This document shows positions 52,201-61,986 of a stretch of 64,000 bases of DNA, piece after piece (position 1 is the stretch's first letter; every line of letters begins with the position of its first letter). Below the pieces are notes generated by a model that searched no databases, had not been told where the DNA came from, and saw only the letters and a program-made list of their open reading frames with translations. The stretch is from NCBI GenBank assembly GCA_900544765.1, contig UQWI01000006.1:103865-167864 (forward strand). Reading direction: 5' to 3'. Source of the DNA: an uncultured Eubacteriales bacterium (GTDB taxonomy: Bacteria > Bacillota > Clostridia > Oscillospirales > Oscillospiraceae). Both the position numbers and the translations under genes were made by a program.

Positions 52201-55152
52201 ATGTTAAAGGCAACATTTTTCCCCCAACGCCCTGCCACCCACCCGATGATCTACGCCTACGAGGACACCAACCCCCAGTACCGCGGTCTGCTGAAAGTTG
52301 GCTACACCACCGTGGATGTGGACCGGCGCGTGGCGCAGCAGTACCCCACCAAGCGGCCGGACGGCAGCGTGCCCTACCGCATTGTGCTGCGGGAGAGCGC
52401 TATGTACCCGGACGGCAGCTGCTTTAATGACCACGATGTCCACCGCGTGCTAGAACGCAAGGGCGTGCAGCGCGTGGGCGGTGAGTGGTTCCGTTGCACG
52501 GTGCAGGACGTACAGGCCGCCATTGTGGCCGTGCGCAACCACACCGACAATGTGGAGAACCGCACGCAAACTTTCTCCATGCGCCCGGAGCAGGAGGAAG
52601 CCGTCAACCGCACCATCGCTTACTATCGCTCCGCCTACGAGGAAGGCTCCAACCGCACGCCCAAGTTTTTGTGGAACGCCAAGATGCGGTTTGGCAAAAC
52701 CTTTGCCTCCTACGAGCTGGCGAAAAAGATGGGCTTCAAGCGAGTTCTGATCCTGACTTTCAAGCCCGCCGTGCAGACCGCCTGGCGCGAGGACCTGATG
52801 TCCCATGTGGATTTTGAGGGCTGGCAGTTTATCTCCCGCGATGCAAACAATTTGCAGGACACCATCAACGACCAGTACCAGCGGGCGGACAAAAATCGGC
52901 CCATCGTCTGCTTTGGTTCGTTCCAGGATTTTCTCGGCGTCAACAAAGAGACCGGCGGCATCAAGGCCAACAATGAATGGGTACATACCACCAACTGGGA
53001 CCTGGTCATCTTTGACGAGTACCACTTTGGTGCCTGGAAAGAAAACGCCCGTAAGTTGTTTGAGCAGGACGAGGACAGCTACGACGAGGACCTGAGCAAA
53101 TACGACCGCGGCAACGCCTACGATGAAACCTGGCTGCCCATCACCACCACCTACTATCTGTATCTGTCCGGCACGCCGTTCCGGGCGCTGAACTCCGGCG
53201 AGTTTATCGAGGAACAGATCTATAACTGGACCTACTCGGACGAGCAGCGAGCCAAAGAAAACTGGGTAGGCGAGGATAACCCCTACGCCGCCCTGCCCCG
53301 CATGGTCATGCTGACCTACAAAATCCCGGACAGCATCCAGCAGATCGCCAAGCAGGGAGAGTTTGACGAGTTTGACCTGAATGCCTTTTTCTCGGCCGAG
53401 GGCAAGGGCAAAGATGCCCATTTTATCTATGAAGATTACGTGCAGAAATGGCTGGACCTGATCCGCGGCTCTTATTTGGAGACCACCGTGGACGAGCTAA
53501 AGCTGGGGGCCGAAAAACCGCCCATGCCCTTCTCGGACACGCGCCTGCTGAACGTGCTGAACCATACGCTGTGGTTTTTGCCCAATGTGGCCTCCTGCTA
53601 TGCAATGGCCAACCTGCTGGAACAGCGCCAAAACGCCTTTTACCACGACTATACGGTCAATGTCTGTGCCGGTACCGAGGCGGGCATCGGCGTCAAAGCC
53701 GTGGAGCCGGTGCGGCGGTCTATGGGCAACCCGCTCTCCACCAAAACCATCACCCTCTCCTGTGGCAAGCTGACCACCGGTGTGACCATCAAGCCGTGGA
53801 CCGGCATTTTTATGCTGCGCAACCTGTCCAGCCCGGAGACCTATTTCCAGGCAGCGTTCCGCGTGCAAAGCCCCTGGGAAATTACAGATGATAGCGGCAA
53901 GAAGCAGATCATCAAAAAAGAGTGCTATGTCTTTGACTTTGCCCTGGACCGGGCGCTGAAGCAAATTTCCGATTACAGCTGCCGCCTGAATGTGGGCGAG
54001 AGCAACCCGGAAAAGAAAGTCGGCGAATTTATCAACTTCCTGCCGGTGCTAGCCTACGATGGCAGCGCCATGCGGCAGGTCAATGCGGCCGAAATTCTGG
54101 ACATTGCGATGGCGGGCACCTCCGCCACACTGCTGGCCAAGCGATGGGAATCTGCCTTGCTGGTGAATGTGGACAACGAGACGCTGGCGCGCCTGCTGGC
54201 CAACAAAGAGGCGATGGATGCGCTGATGCGGATTGAGGGGTTCCGCAGCTTGAACGACGATATTGAGACGATCATCAACAAGTCGGAAGCCGTCAAGAAG
54301 GCGAAAAAAGAGAGCGACAAGCTGACGCCCAAACAAAAGAAAGAGCTTTCGGAGGAAGAAAAAGAGTACAAGTCCAAGCGCAAAATGATCCAGGAGAAGC
54401 TGATTAAGTTTGCCACCCGCGTGCCGGTGTTTATGTACCTGACCGACTACCGCGAATACAGCTTGAAGGATGTCATCACCCAGTTGGAGCCGGAGCTGTT
54501 CAAAAAGGTGACAGGCCTGAATGTGAAAGACTTTGAACTGCTAGTCTCACTGAATGTGTTCAATGAGGCGTTGATGAATGATGCGGTGTACAAGTTCAAG
54601 CGGTACGAGGATGCCAGTCTTTCCTACACCGGCATTGACCGCCATGCGGGCGAGAGCATCGGCCTGTACAGCACCGTGCTGACCCGGCAGGACTACGACA
54701 TGATGGCCGGGCAGTTGGCCAGCTCAGAGGAAGCGCCCGCCCTTAGCGCAGAGGATGGGCCGGACACACCGTATTTTGGCGCGGACACCACTACGGTGGA
54801 AGAAGATGAGGACGAAATACCTGAACCGGAGCCGAAACCCCAGCCAAGCAGGCGTGCAGGACGCAGCCCGGTGGTTACTACGACCATCCGGCGGGATATA
54901 GTGCCCCCGGCGCAGCCAACCTACCACCCGGCGTTTGTCCCGCCTGTGCCAGCTGCCCCGGAGCCGCCTAAGGCTGTGCCACAGGTGGATGTCTCCGATA
55001 TTACGGCAGGTTCCGCTGTGGTACATAAAGCATTTGGCGCAGGTGTTGTGCAGAACATCGACAAAGGCCTGATCACGGTTTCGTTCGGAGGCTTGGAGAA
55101 AAAGTTCCAGTTTCCCGGTGCGTTCCAGCAGGGGTTCCTGCGGAAAGCGTGA
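52201..55152 (+). CDS. GIY-YIG nuclease/DEAD-type helicase (R-M-like restriction subunit)
   Basis: 983 residues. Residues about 15-45 (MIYAYEDTNPQYRGLLKVGYT) match a GIY-YIG/T5orf172-type nuclease start. A superfamily-2 helicase follows: Walker A as AKMRFGKTFA (about 158), motif II DEYH (about 279), motif III LSGTPFRAL (about 322) and motif VI-like QAAFRVQS (about 545). After a long helical region and an acidic Pro-rich linker, a small C-terminal beta domain (about 935-983, HKAFGAGVVQNIDKG) resembles UvrD-type C-terminal Tudor-like folds. Probably the DNA-translocating, cutting subunit. Confidence 0.82.
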   Translation: MLKATFFPQRPATHPMIYAYEDTNPQYRGLLKVGYTTVDVDRRVAQQYPTKRPDGSVPYRIVLRESAMYPDGSCFNDHDVHRVLERKGVQRVGGEWFRCTVQDVQAAIVAVRNHTDNVENRTQTFSMRPEQEEAVNRTIAYYRSAYEEGSNRTPKFLWNAKMRFGKTFASYELAKKMGFKRVLILTFKPAVQTAWREDLMSHVDFEGWQFISRDANNLQDTINDQYQRADKNRPIVCFGSFQDFLGVNKETGGIKANNEWVHTTNWDLVIFDEYHFGAWKENARKLFEQDEDSYDEDLSKYDRGNAYDETWLPITTTYYLYLSGTPFRALNSGEFIEEQIYNWTYSDEQRAKENWVGEDNPYAALPRMVMLTYKIPDSIQQIAKQGEFDEFDLNAFFSAEGKGKDAHFIYEDYVQKWLDLIRGSYLETTVDELKLGAEKPPMPFSDTRLLNVLNHTLWFLPNVASCYAMANLLEQRQNAFYHDYTVNVCAGTEAGIGVKAVEPVRRSMGNPLSTKTITLSCGKLTTGVTIKPWTGIFMLRNLSSPETYFQAAFRVQSPWEITDDSGKKQIIKKECYVFDFALDRALKQISDYSCRLNVGESNPEKKVGEFINFLPVLAYDGSAMRQVNAAEILDIAMAGTSATLLAKRWESALLVNVDNETLARLLANKEAMDALMRIEGFRSLNDDIETIINKSEAVKKAKKESDKLTPKQKKELSEEEKEYKSKRKMIQEKLIKFATRVPVFMYLTDYREYSLKDVITQLEPELFKKVTGLNVKDFELLVSLNVFNEALMNDAVYKFKRYEDASLSYTGIDRHAGESIGLYSTVLTRQDYDMMAGQLASSEEAPALSAEDGPDTPYFGADTTTVEEDEDEIPEPEPKPQPSRRAGRSPVVTTTIRRDIVPPAQPTYHPAFVPPVPAAPEPPKAVPQVDVSDITAGSAVVHKAFGAGVVQNIDKGLITVSFGGLEKKFQFPGAFQQGFLRKA

Positions 55153-55531
55153 GGAACCGCCCGATCATCCCTTGGCAACAAGGGCGCACTTCTATACAGG
55201 GGCAAGCCCTGTATCGTGCGCTCTGCGAGGCAGACTGCCCGGACAGCAAATGTCCGGGCTGTTTTGCGTCACTGCGTTCCGAACAAGGGGCTGCACCCCT
55301 TGCGCCGCTATGCGACTATCCCTGCGCACTACCTGTCAACGGACAGTTCTGCAAAGACAGGTGTTATTTATGGACAAGCACCGGGAAAGCCCGTAGAATC
55401 AAGGAATTTACGGTTTGAGCTCTTGCACTTACCCTTGCCTGATGTTATGCTAGAGGCATTAAAACGCTTGAAATCAGTCTGCCCAATATTGCTACACAAT
55501 ATAGAATTGAAGAAGTTCTTGAGGTGTTATT
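55153..55531. other. Intergenic region with terminator
   Basis: Contains the hairpin ATACAGGG/CCCTGTAT near 55193 and a strong terminator (next entry). Frames crossing it have no ribosome site of their own and no recognisable product. Composition shifts to AT-rich after about 55400. Confidence 0.5.
55237..55265 (+). terminator. Terminator of the R-M-like operon
   Basis: 9-bp perfect stem GCCCGGACA/TGTCCGGGC (55237-55245, 55251-55259), GCAAA loop, then TGTTTTG. Confidence 0.8.
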
Positions 55532-56092
55532 ATGATTTTTGAAAGCTTTCCGTGGAAACAAGATTTACGCAGACGTAAAAACCTGATTATCAAATACAAT
55601 AAGGCAGAGCACTTCAAGAAGAATGATGACGCCACATATACAGTTATCGAAAAGGCAATTTTCTATTCCGCGTTCATCATTCGAAAACTGATTGATTGCG
55701 GTGGAAAACTCAGCGACGAAGCTGAAAACTATTCGCTGAAAGTCTTTTCGGTTCAGCCGCTTAAGCCTGTCGATCAGCTCCATCGATGGCCGGAAGAAGA
55801 TAGTCATGACTGGGAAAACGAGAAAGAAGTTATTGTTGCAGGAAAGAATGTATGCAATTGGCTAATACATTCTTACATGTTTTTCGTTGTATTTAATGAA
55901 GACGGAATAATCGATAGCTTCAGCGTAACATCTGATTTTGATCGCAATAAAGTCCTTTATCGTATTCCATTAGATGCTTGGATAGCATATATGGACTATA
56001 TAGCGTCAGACGATATCGTAGGAATGTCATCTCATTATGATCCAAAAGCTAACGACTATGTTTTCAGCCGCAAAGAACGAGGAAAACGATAG
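55532..56092 (+). CDS. Uncharacterised cargo protein 1
   Basis: 186 residues, AT-rich gene. A helical N-terminal half (KAIFYSAFIIRKLIDCGGKL) and a C-terminal region with VFNEDGIIDSFSVTSDFD. No membrane span or known catalytic motif. GAGGTG precedes the ATG. I do not recognise the family. The gene is 36 bases before the HEPN-like gene, so they probably form a unit; codon use and base composition differ from the GC-rich element backbone, indicating separate acquisition. Confidence 0.7.
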   Translation: MIFESFPWKQDLRRRKNLIIKYNKAEHFKKNDDATYTVIEKAIFYSAFIIRKLIDCGGKLSDEAENYSLKVFSVQPLKPVDQLHRWPEEDSHDWENEKEVIVAGKNVCNWLIHSYMFFVVFNEDGIIDSFSVTSDFDRNKVLYRIPLDAWIAYMDYIASDDIVGMSSHYDPKANDYVFSRKERGKR

Positions 56093-56128
56093 GTTACAAA
56101 TTATGCACATTAGTTTTCAGGAGAGAAA

Positions 56129-57145
56129 ATGGTTGTATTAAACTTTTACGGCAAAATTGAACCAATTTGTATATCTGAAAAACTTGGATTGTACATAGCC
56201 AATCTGCCAAGCGAAGAACACAATGAATGGAGAGGCGCTCTGGCCAATGAGCTCAAACTGGCAGTGAAAGCAGACAAAATCTATCAAGAAAAGATAGGGA
56301 CGAACTATCCTTGCGGGATAATCAATTTGTATCAAACATTGTTTTCAGATAGGGTCCTTCCAGAAAAGTTTGAACAAGAACACTATATAAAAATTGCAGA
56401 CCTAATGATCTGCATTTATCAAAATTATGATTACACGGACATGCCCCTTGGTGGGTGGGATACCAATTGCTTTGATGGGCGGTTATGTGAAGAAGACTAT
56501 TCCGAGAAAATCATAGACTTTATTAACTTCATGGCCTATTCAGACCAAACAGACTATGCAATCCCAAACCCTGTGCCGCAATGGATTTTCTCATCCAACC
56601 ACGACGAAATTGACCATTGTCGCATTTTCTGGGGTGGTGAGGAAGCTGCTGCGTACATTTTGGCATTGCAGGAGTGGGGAAAACTCTTTGACAGCTTCTT
56701 GTGCTCAAGGAATGACTATTTGCTTTTCGATTACTTGGTCAATACCATTCACAAGGATAATGAGTACAATGCGAATCATTTGGTGAAAGCCTTTTCGTTA
56801 TGCCAGCTTTTTCTCGAAAATCGCAAAGAAAGTGAACTCGACACTAAATTGCCGCAGTTTTTTGAGCCGCTTGATCCAGAAAGCGATACAAAGCGACAGG
56901 CTGAACTTTTTAGAAAAATGAGAAACAAAATTGCGCATGGCGATTTCTTAGCCTTTGAGACAGTAGTCGAAACATATGCTTCCGAGTTCATGGATGGGCG
57001 GTTCGCTTTTGACTGTTCTGAGTACAGTCGTAAAAACTGGGCTGTGCAGCATGTTTGCTGTGAACTGGACAACGTTATTCGAAAATTGCTGGGTATGCTT
57101 TTGTTCAACAGAAGGGAATTGGAGAGAATCAAAAAATCCATCTAA
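56129..57145 (+). CDS. HEPN-like cargo protein 2
   Basis: 338 residues, AT-rich. The C-terminal third is helical and contains FRKMRNKIAHGDF, an Rx4H motif (Arg265, His270) preceded by a helix, the signature of HEPN/Apea-type domains that act as RNases or as sensors in defence systems. The N-terminal two thirds are unrecognised. AGGAGAG lies just before the ATG. Association with a restriction cassette on a mobile element makes an anti-phage role plausible but untested. Confidence 0.7.
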   Translation: MVVLNFYGKIEPICISEKLGLYIANLPSEEHNEWRGALANELKLAVKADKIYQEKIGTNYPCGIINLYQTLFSDRVLPEKFEQEHYIKIADLMICIYQNYDYTDMPLGGWDTNCFDGRLCEEDYSEKIIDFINFMAYSDQTDYAIPNPVPQWIFSSNHDEIDHCRIFWGGEEAAAYILALQEWGKLFDSFLCSRNDYLLFDYLVNTIHKDNEYNANHLVKAFSLCQLFLENRKESELDTKLPQFFEPLDPESDTKRQAELFRKMRNKIAHGDFLAFETVVETYASEFMDGRFAFDCSEYSRKNWAVQHVCCELDNVIRKLLGMLLFNRRELERIKKSI

Positions 57146-57292
57146 AATATCGAGGTGTTCTAGAACCTAACGAAACATTTATAATATTCAATACAAACTA
57201 CCCGTTGACAGTAAGTTTGTGAAAACCATCCTGAAGGTTAGCTGTATAATAAGATGAATTAAAAAGCTAAACAACAGTACAGTTTAGAAATA

Positions 57293-57335
57293 GACCGTTT
57301 ACCGATCTCCGGTAGGCGGTCTTTTTGTTTTTTAC
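57293..57335 (+). terminator. Terminator before mobilisation genes
   Basis: Interrupted 12-bp stem (57293-57304 with 57310-57321; two-base internal mismatches), then TTTTTGTTTTTT. The surrounding 57146-57359 otherwise holds no gene; TATAAT at 57244-57249 is a possible -10. Confidence 0.8.
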
Positions 57336-57359
57336 CAATTTTTAAGGAGGCCATGTACC

Positions 57360-57677
57360 ATGCCCAAACAGAAAACCATCCCGGAGTTGGAAGCCGAAAT
57401 CGCCGCCAAGGAGCGCCAGCTTGCCCAGCTTCAACACAAACAACAGCAGCTGGAAAACCGCCGCAGCTACTACGAGAAAGGCGACCGCCGCAAACGAGCT
57501 CATCGCCTCATCACCCGCGGCGCGGCCATCGAAAGCGTGGAGCCGCTGGCAAAGGTTTTGACCGAAACCGAGTTCTACGCCTTTGCGGAAAAAGCACTTA
57601 CTTTGCCGGAAGTCAAGAGTTTGCTCATGTCCGCCGTCAACGCCCACAACGCCACCGAGCAGAAAGGAAAGGGATAA
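57360..57677 (+). CDS. DUF3847 family protein
   Basis: 105 residues, a long N-terminal coiled coil (ELEAEIAAKERQLAQLQHKQ) then the conserved RKRAHRLITRGAAIES segment and TETEFYAFAEKAL. DUF3847 genes sit directly before MobA/L relaxases in Tn4451-like elements, as here (three bases apart), so an accessory mobilisation role is likely. AAGGAGG lies before the ATG. Confidence 0.88.
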   Translation: MPKQKTIPELEAEIAAKERQLAQLQHKQQQLENRRSYYEKGDRRKRAHRLITRGAAIESVEPLAKVLTETEFYAFAEKALTLPEVKSLLMSAVNAHNATEQKGKG

Positions 57678-57680
57678 TAT

Positions 57681-59156
57681 ATCGCACTGTTCCATTTTCA
57701 TGTAACGCAGATCAAACGAAGCGCCGGGCAGTCAGTTGTGGCATCTGCCGCCTATCGTTCCGGCGAAAAGCTGCACAGTGAGTATTACGGAGAGGACAGC
57801 GACTACACCCGGAAAGGCGGTGTCCTCTGTTCTGAAATCCTGCTGCCGCCCCATGCCCCGCCGGAATATGCAGATCGAGAGACCCTCTGGAACGCCGTAG
57901 AGAAGGCCGAGCGCGGGAAGAAAGCCCAGCTTGCATACAGTTTTGACATTGCCTTGCAGAACGAGTTTTCCATACAGGAAAACATCGCCCTTGCAAGGCA
58001 GTTTTTGTTGGAGCAGTTTGTGAGCCGTGGCATGGTGGTGGATTTCGCCGCACACCAGCCAGACAGAGATGACGGCGGCATCCAGAACCCGCACTTCCAT
58101 GTGCTGTGCCCCATCCGGCCCATCTTGCCGGACGGCCGGTGGGGCAGCAAGCAGCGCCGGGAATATGTGCTGGACGAACACGGCGAGCGCATCCGGGATG
58201 GAGCCGGAAACTATGTATTCAACGCAGTCCCCACCACTGATTGGGGCAGCCCGGAAACGCTGGAACATTGGCGGAGGGCGTGGGCGGAACTGTGCAATGC
58301 CAAATTCACGGAGAAAGGCATGGATTGCCGTATCGACCACCGCAGCTATGAGCGACAGGGTGTGGAGCAGTTACCCACCGTCCACGAAGGCCCCACCGTC
58401 AAGGCGATGGAGCAAAAGGGTATCCGTACCGACAAAGGCGACCTCAACCGCTGGATTAGGAAAACTAACGCCATGCTGCGGGAGGCAAAGCAAAAAATCG
58501 CATCCCTGCTCGGCTGGCTGAAAGAGGTCAAAGCCGAGCTTTCCGCGCCCCAACCGCCTACTCTGGTAGAACTACTGTCCGCTTACTATGACGACCGTAA
58601 CAGGGGCGCATACAGCGGCAAGGCAAAAATCGGAAACTTGAAAAAGTTTTCGGAAACCGTCAGTTATTTGGAATCCAAGCAGCTCCGCACCACCGAGGAT
58701 TTGGACGCGCTGCTGAACTCTATGCAGGAACAGATTGACACGCTGAAAGAATCTGCATCCGGGAAACAGGCCCGCATCAAGGAACTGGACGAGCTGCTCC
58801 GCATGGCGGACTACTACCAGCAAGGCAAACCCGTTGCCGACAAGCTGAAAACCATCCGCTTTGAGAAATCTCGTCAGAAATACAATGCAGAGCATGAGAA
58901 CGTGCTGCGGACATTTTACATGGCTGAGCGCAAGCTGAAAGATCAGTGGGTAGACGGGAAAATCTCCGTCCATGCGTGGCGCAGAGAGAAAGCCAAGCTG
59001 GAAACGGAATATCAGATGTTGCAGCAGAAGATCAAGCCCCTGCACACCGATACAAAAAAACTCTGGGCTATCCATTACAGCATCTATCAGGTGCAGCATG
59101 AGCAGGAGCGCCAAAACGCCGTTACACGGCAGAAAAAGCAGGAAATCGAACACTAA
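57681..59156 (+). CDS. MobA/MobL-family relaxase with apparent ATC start
   Basis: About 491 residues. The relaxase N terminus ALFHFHVTQIKRSAGQS is in frame upstream of the first usual start (GTG 57738) and begins with ATC (57681-57683), with AAGGAAAGGG at normal distance. Further motifs: AAYRSGEKL, the metal site PHFHVLCPIRP, a long coiled-coil C terminus. It nicks oriT and attaches to the 5' end for transfer. oriT should lie upstream, around 57150-57350, but I cannot identify it. Confidence 0.88.
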   Translation: MALFHFHVTQIKRSAGQSVVASAAYRSGEKLHSEYYGEDSDYTRKGGVLCSEILLPPHAPPEYADRETLWNAVEKAERGKKAQLAYSFDIALQNEFSIQENIALARQFLLEQFVSRGMVVDFAAHQPDRDDGGIQNPHFHVLCPIRPILPDGRWGSKQRREYVLDEHGERIRDGAGNYVFNAVPTTDWGSPETLEHWRRAWAELCNAKFTEKGMDCRIDHRSYERQGVEQLPTVHEGPTVKAMEQKGIRTDKGDLNRWIRKTNAMLREAKQKIASLLGWLKEVKAELSAPQPPTLVELLSAYYDDRNRGAYSGKAKIGNLKKFSETVSYLESKQLRTTEDLDALLNSMQEQIDTLKESASGKQARIKELDELLRMADYYQQGKPVADKLKTIRFEKSRQKYNAEHENVLRTFYMAERKLKDQWVDGKISVHAWRREKAKLETEYQMLQQKIKPLHTDTKKLWAIHYSIYQVQHEQERQNAVTRQKKQEIEH

Positions 59157-59182
59157 ACCTTACACATTTTCAGGAGGCACTT

Positions 59183-61200
<2,018 letters not shown>

Positions 61201-61229
61201 CCGAAGCCATGCCGTTCCTGCGAAAACTT

Positions 61230-61243
61230 ATTACTTTCTTATG
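61230..61243 (-). repeat. Right terminal inverted repeat
   Basis: ATTACTTTCTTATG, reverse complement of 47338-47351; six bases before the CGGACA core. Confidence 0.85.
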
Positions 61244-61248
61244 GCCCC

Positions 61249-61273
61249 CGGACATCAGGCCGGGGCATTTTGT
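61249..61273 (+). other. attR: CGGACA core plus right half of split terminator
   Basis: CGGACA (61249-61254), TCA, then the arm GGCCGGGGC (61258-61266) and ATTTTGTT. The arm pairs with 47315-47323. Confidence 0.85.
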
Positions 61274-61350
61274 TGACCAGCGAGGAGGCTGGCGCATATT
61301 ATGCCAGTGAGGGCGCTGCCGCCCTCTATTTCAAAAGGGAGGCAGAAATA

Positions 61351-61791
61351 TTGGATACAAACAACACTGAGTGCACCTATAAGCAGGGCTCTCTGCCGGG
61401 CTGCTCAGCGCTGGGGCTTGCGGTAACCCCGGCGCAGGCTTCCAGCAAACCGGCTTATGAGAATTCCGAAGCGCTTTCGCGCGGCACGCTTTTCCCGGGC
61501 CTTGACCTGCCGTTTATGAATATAGTCAACAAGATGCCGGCCAAGACCACGCCTTTGCGTGAGCTTATGGCGCTGGACTTTGTCTGCAATGAGCTGGCTC
61601 TGTACTTGGACACCCACGCAGATGACACCGAGGCCTTTGCGACCTACCAGTCTATGCTCAAGCTCTATGAGGAGGGGCGCAACACATACGCCTCGATATA
61701 CGGACCGCTGCAGCGCAGCGATATGGCTTACGCCCCGAATTTCAACTGGCTGGGCGAGCCGTGGCCGTGGGATTACGTCAAGGAGGGCTGA
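61351..61791 (+). CDS. Fused CotJA-like/CotJB spore-coat protein
   Basis: 146 residues from TTG 61351 (GGGAGG nine bases upstream). Residues about 38-58 (LSRGTLFPGLDLPFMNIVN) match the core of CotJA, and residues about 64-146 match CotJB (MALDFVCNELALYLDTHADD, YGPL, WLGEPWPWDY). In Bacillus these are separate cotJA and cotJB genes. The protein is expected in the inner spore coat with CotJC. Stop and next ATG are three bases apart. Confidence 0.85.
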   Translation: MDTNNTECTYKQGSLPGCSALGLAVTPAQASSKPAYENSEALSRGTLFPGLDLPFMNIVNKMPAKTTPLRELMALDFVCNELALYLDTHADDTEAFATYQSMLKLYEEGRNTYASIYGPLQRSDMAYAPNFNWLGEPWPWDYVKEG

Positions 61792-61794
61792 GCT

Positions 61795-61986
61795 ATGTTC
61801 ATGTATCAGAAGAAGCTGCAATACCCTGTGCGCATAAAAAATGCGAACCCGGCACTTGCCAAGGCCATAATAAGCCAATACGGCGGGCCGGACGGCGAGC
61901 TTGGAGCCAGCCTGCGCTATCTGAGCCAGCGCTATTCCATGCCCTATCCGGAGCTCAAAGGCCTGCTGACCGACATCGGTACAGAA
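61795..61986 (+). pseudogene. cotJC: cotJC, 5' part, interrupted by element 2
   Basis: 64 codons identical in pattern to the N terminus of the CotJC manganese catalase (KKLQYPVRIKN, QYGGPDGELGASLRYLSQRY, LLTDIGTE). The next expected residues (E-x-A-H-x-E-M, second metal-ligand helix) are replaced by element sequence from 61987, and the frame stops at 62046. The rest (about 125 codons) is not in the window. It may be rejoined if the element excises during sporulation, so interrupted rather than dead. Confidence 0.9.

Noticed and set aside
55149-55418. 89-codon frame after the helicase gene
   Set aside because: Crosses a strong terminator hairpin, begins inside the helicase stop region without its own ribosome site, and has no recognisable motif.
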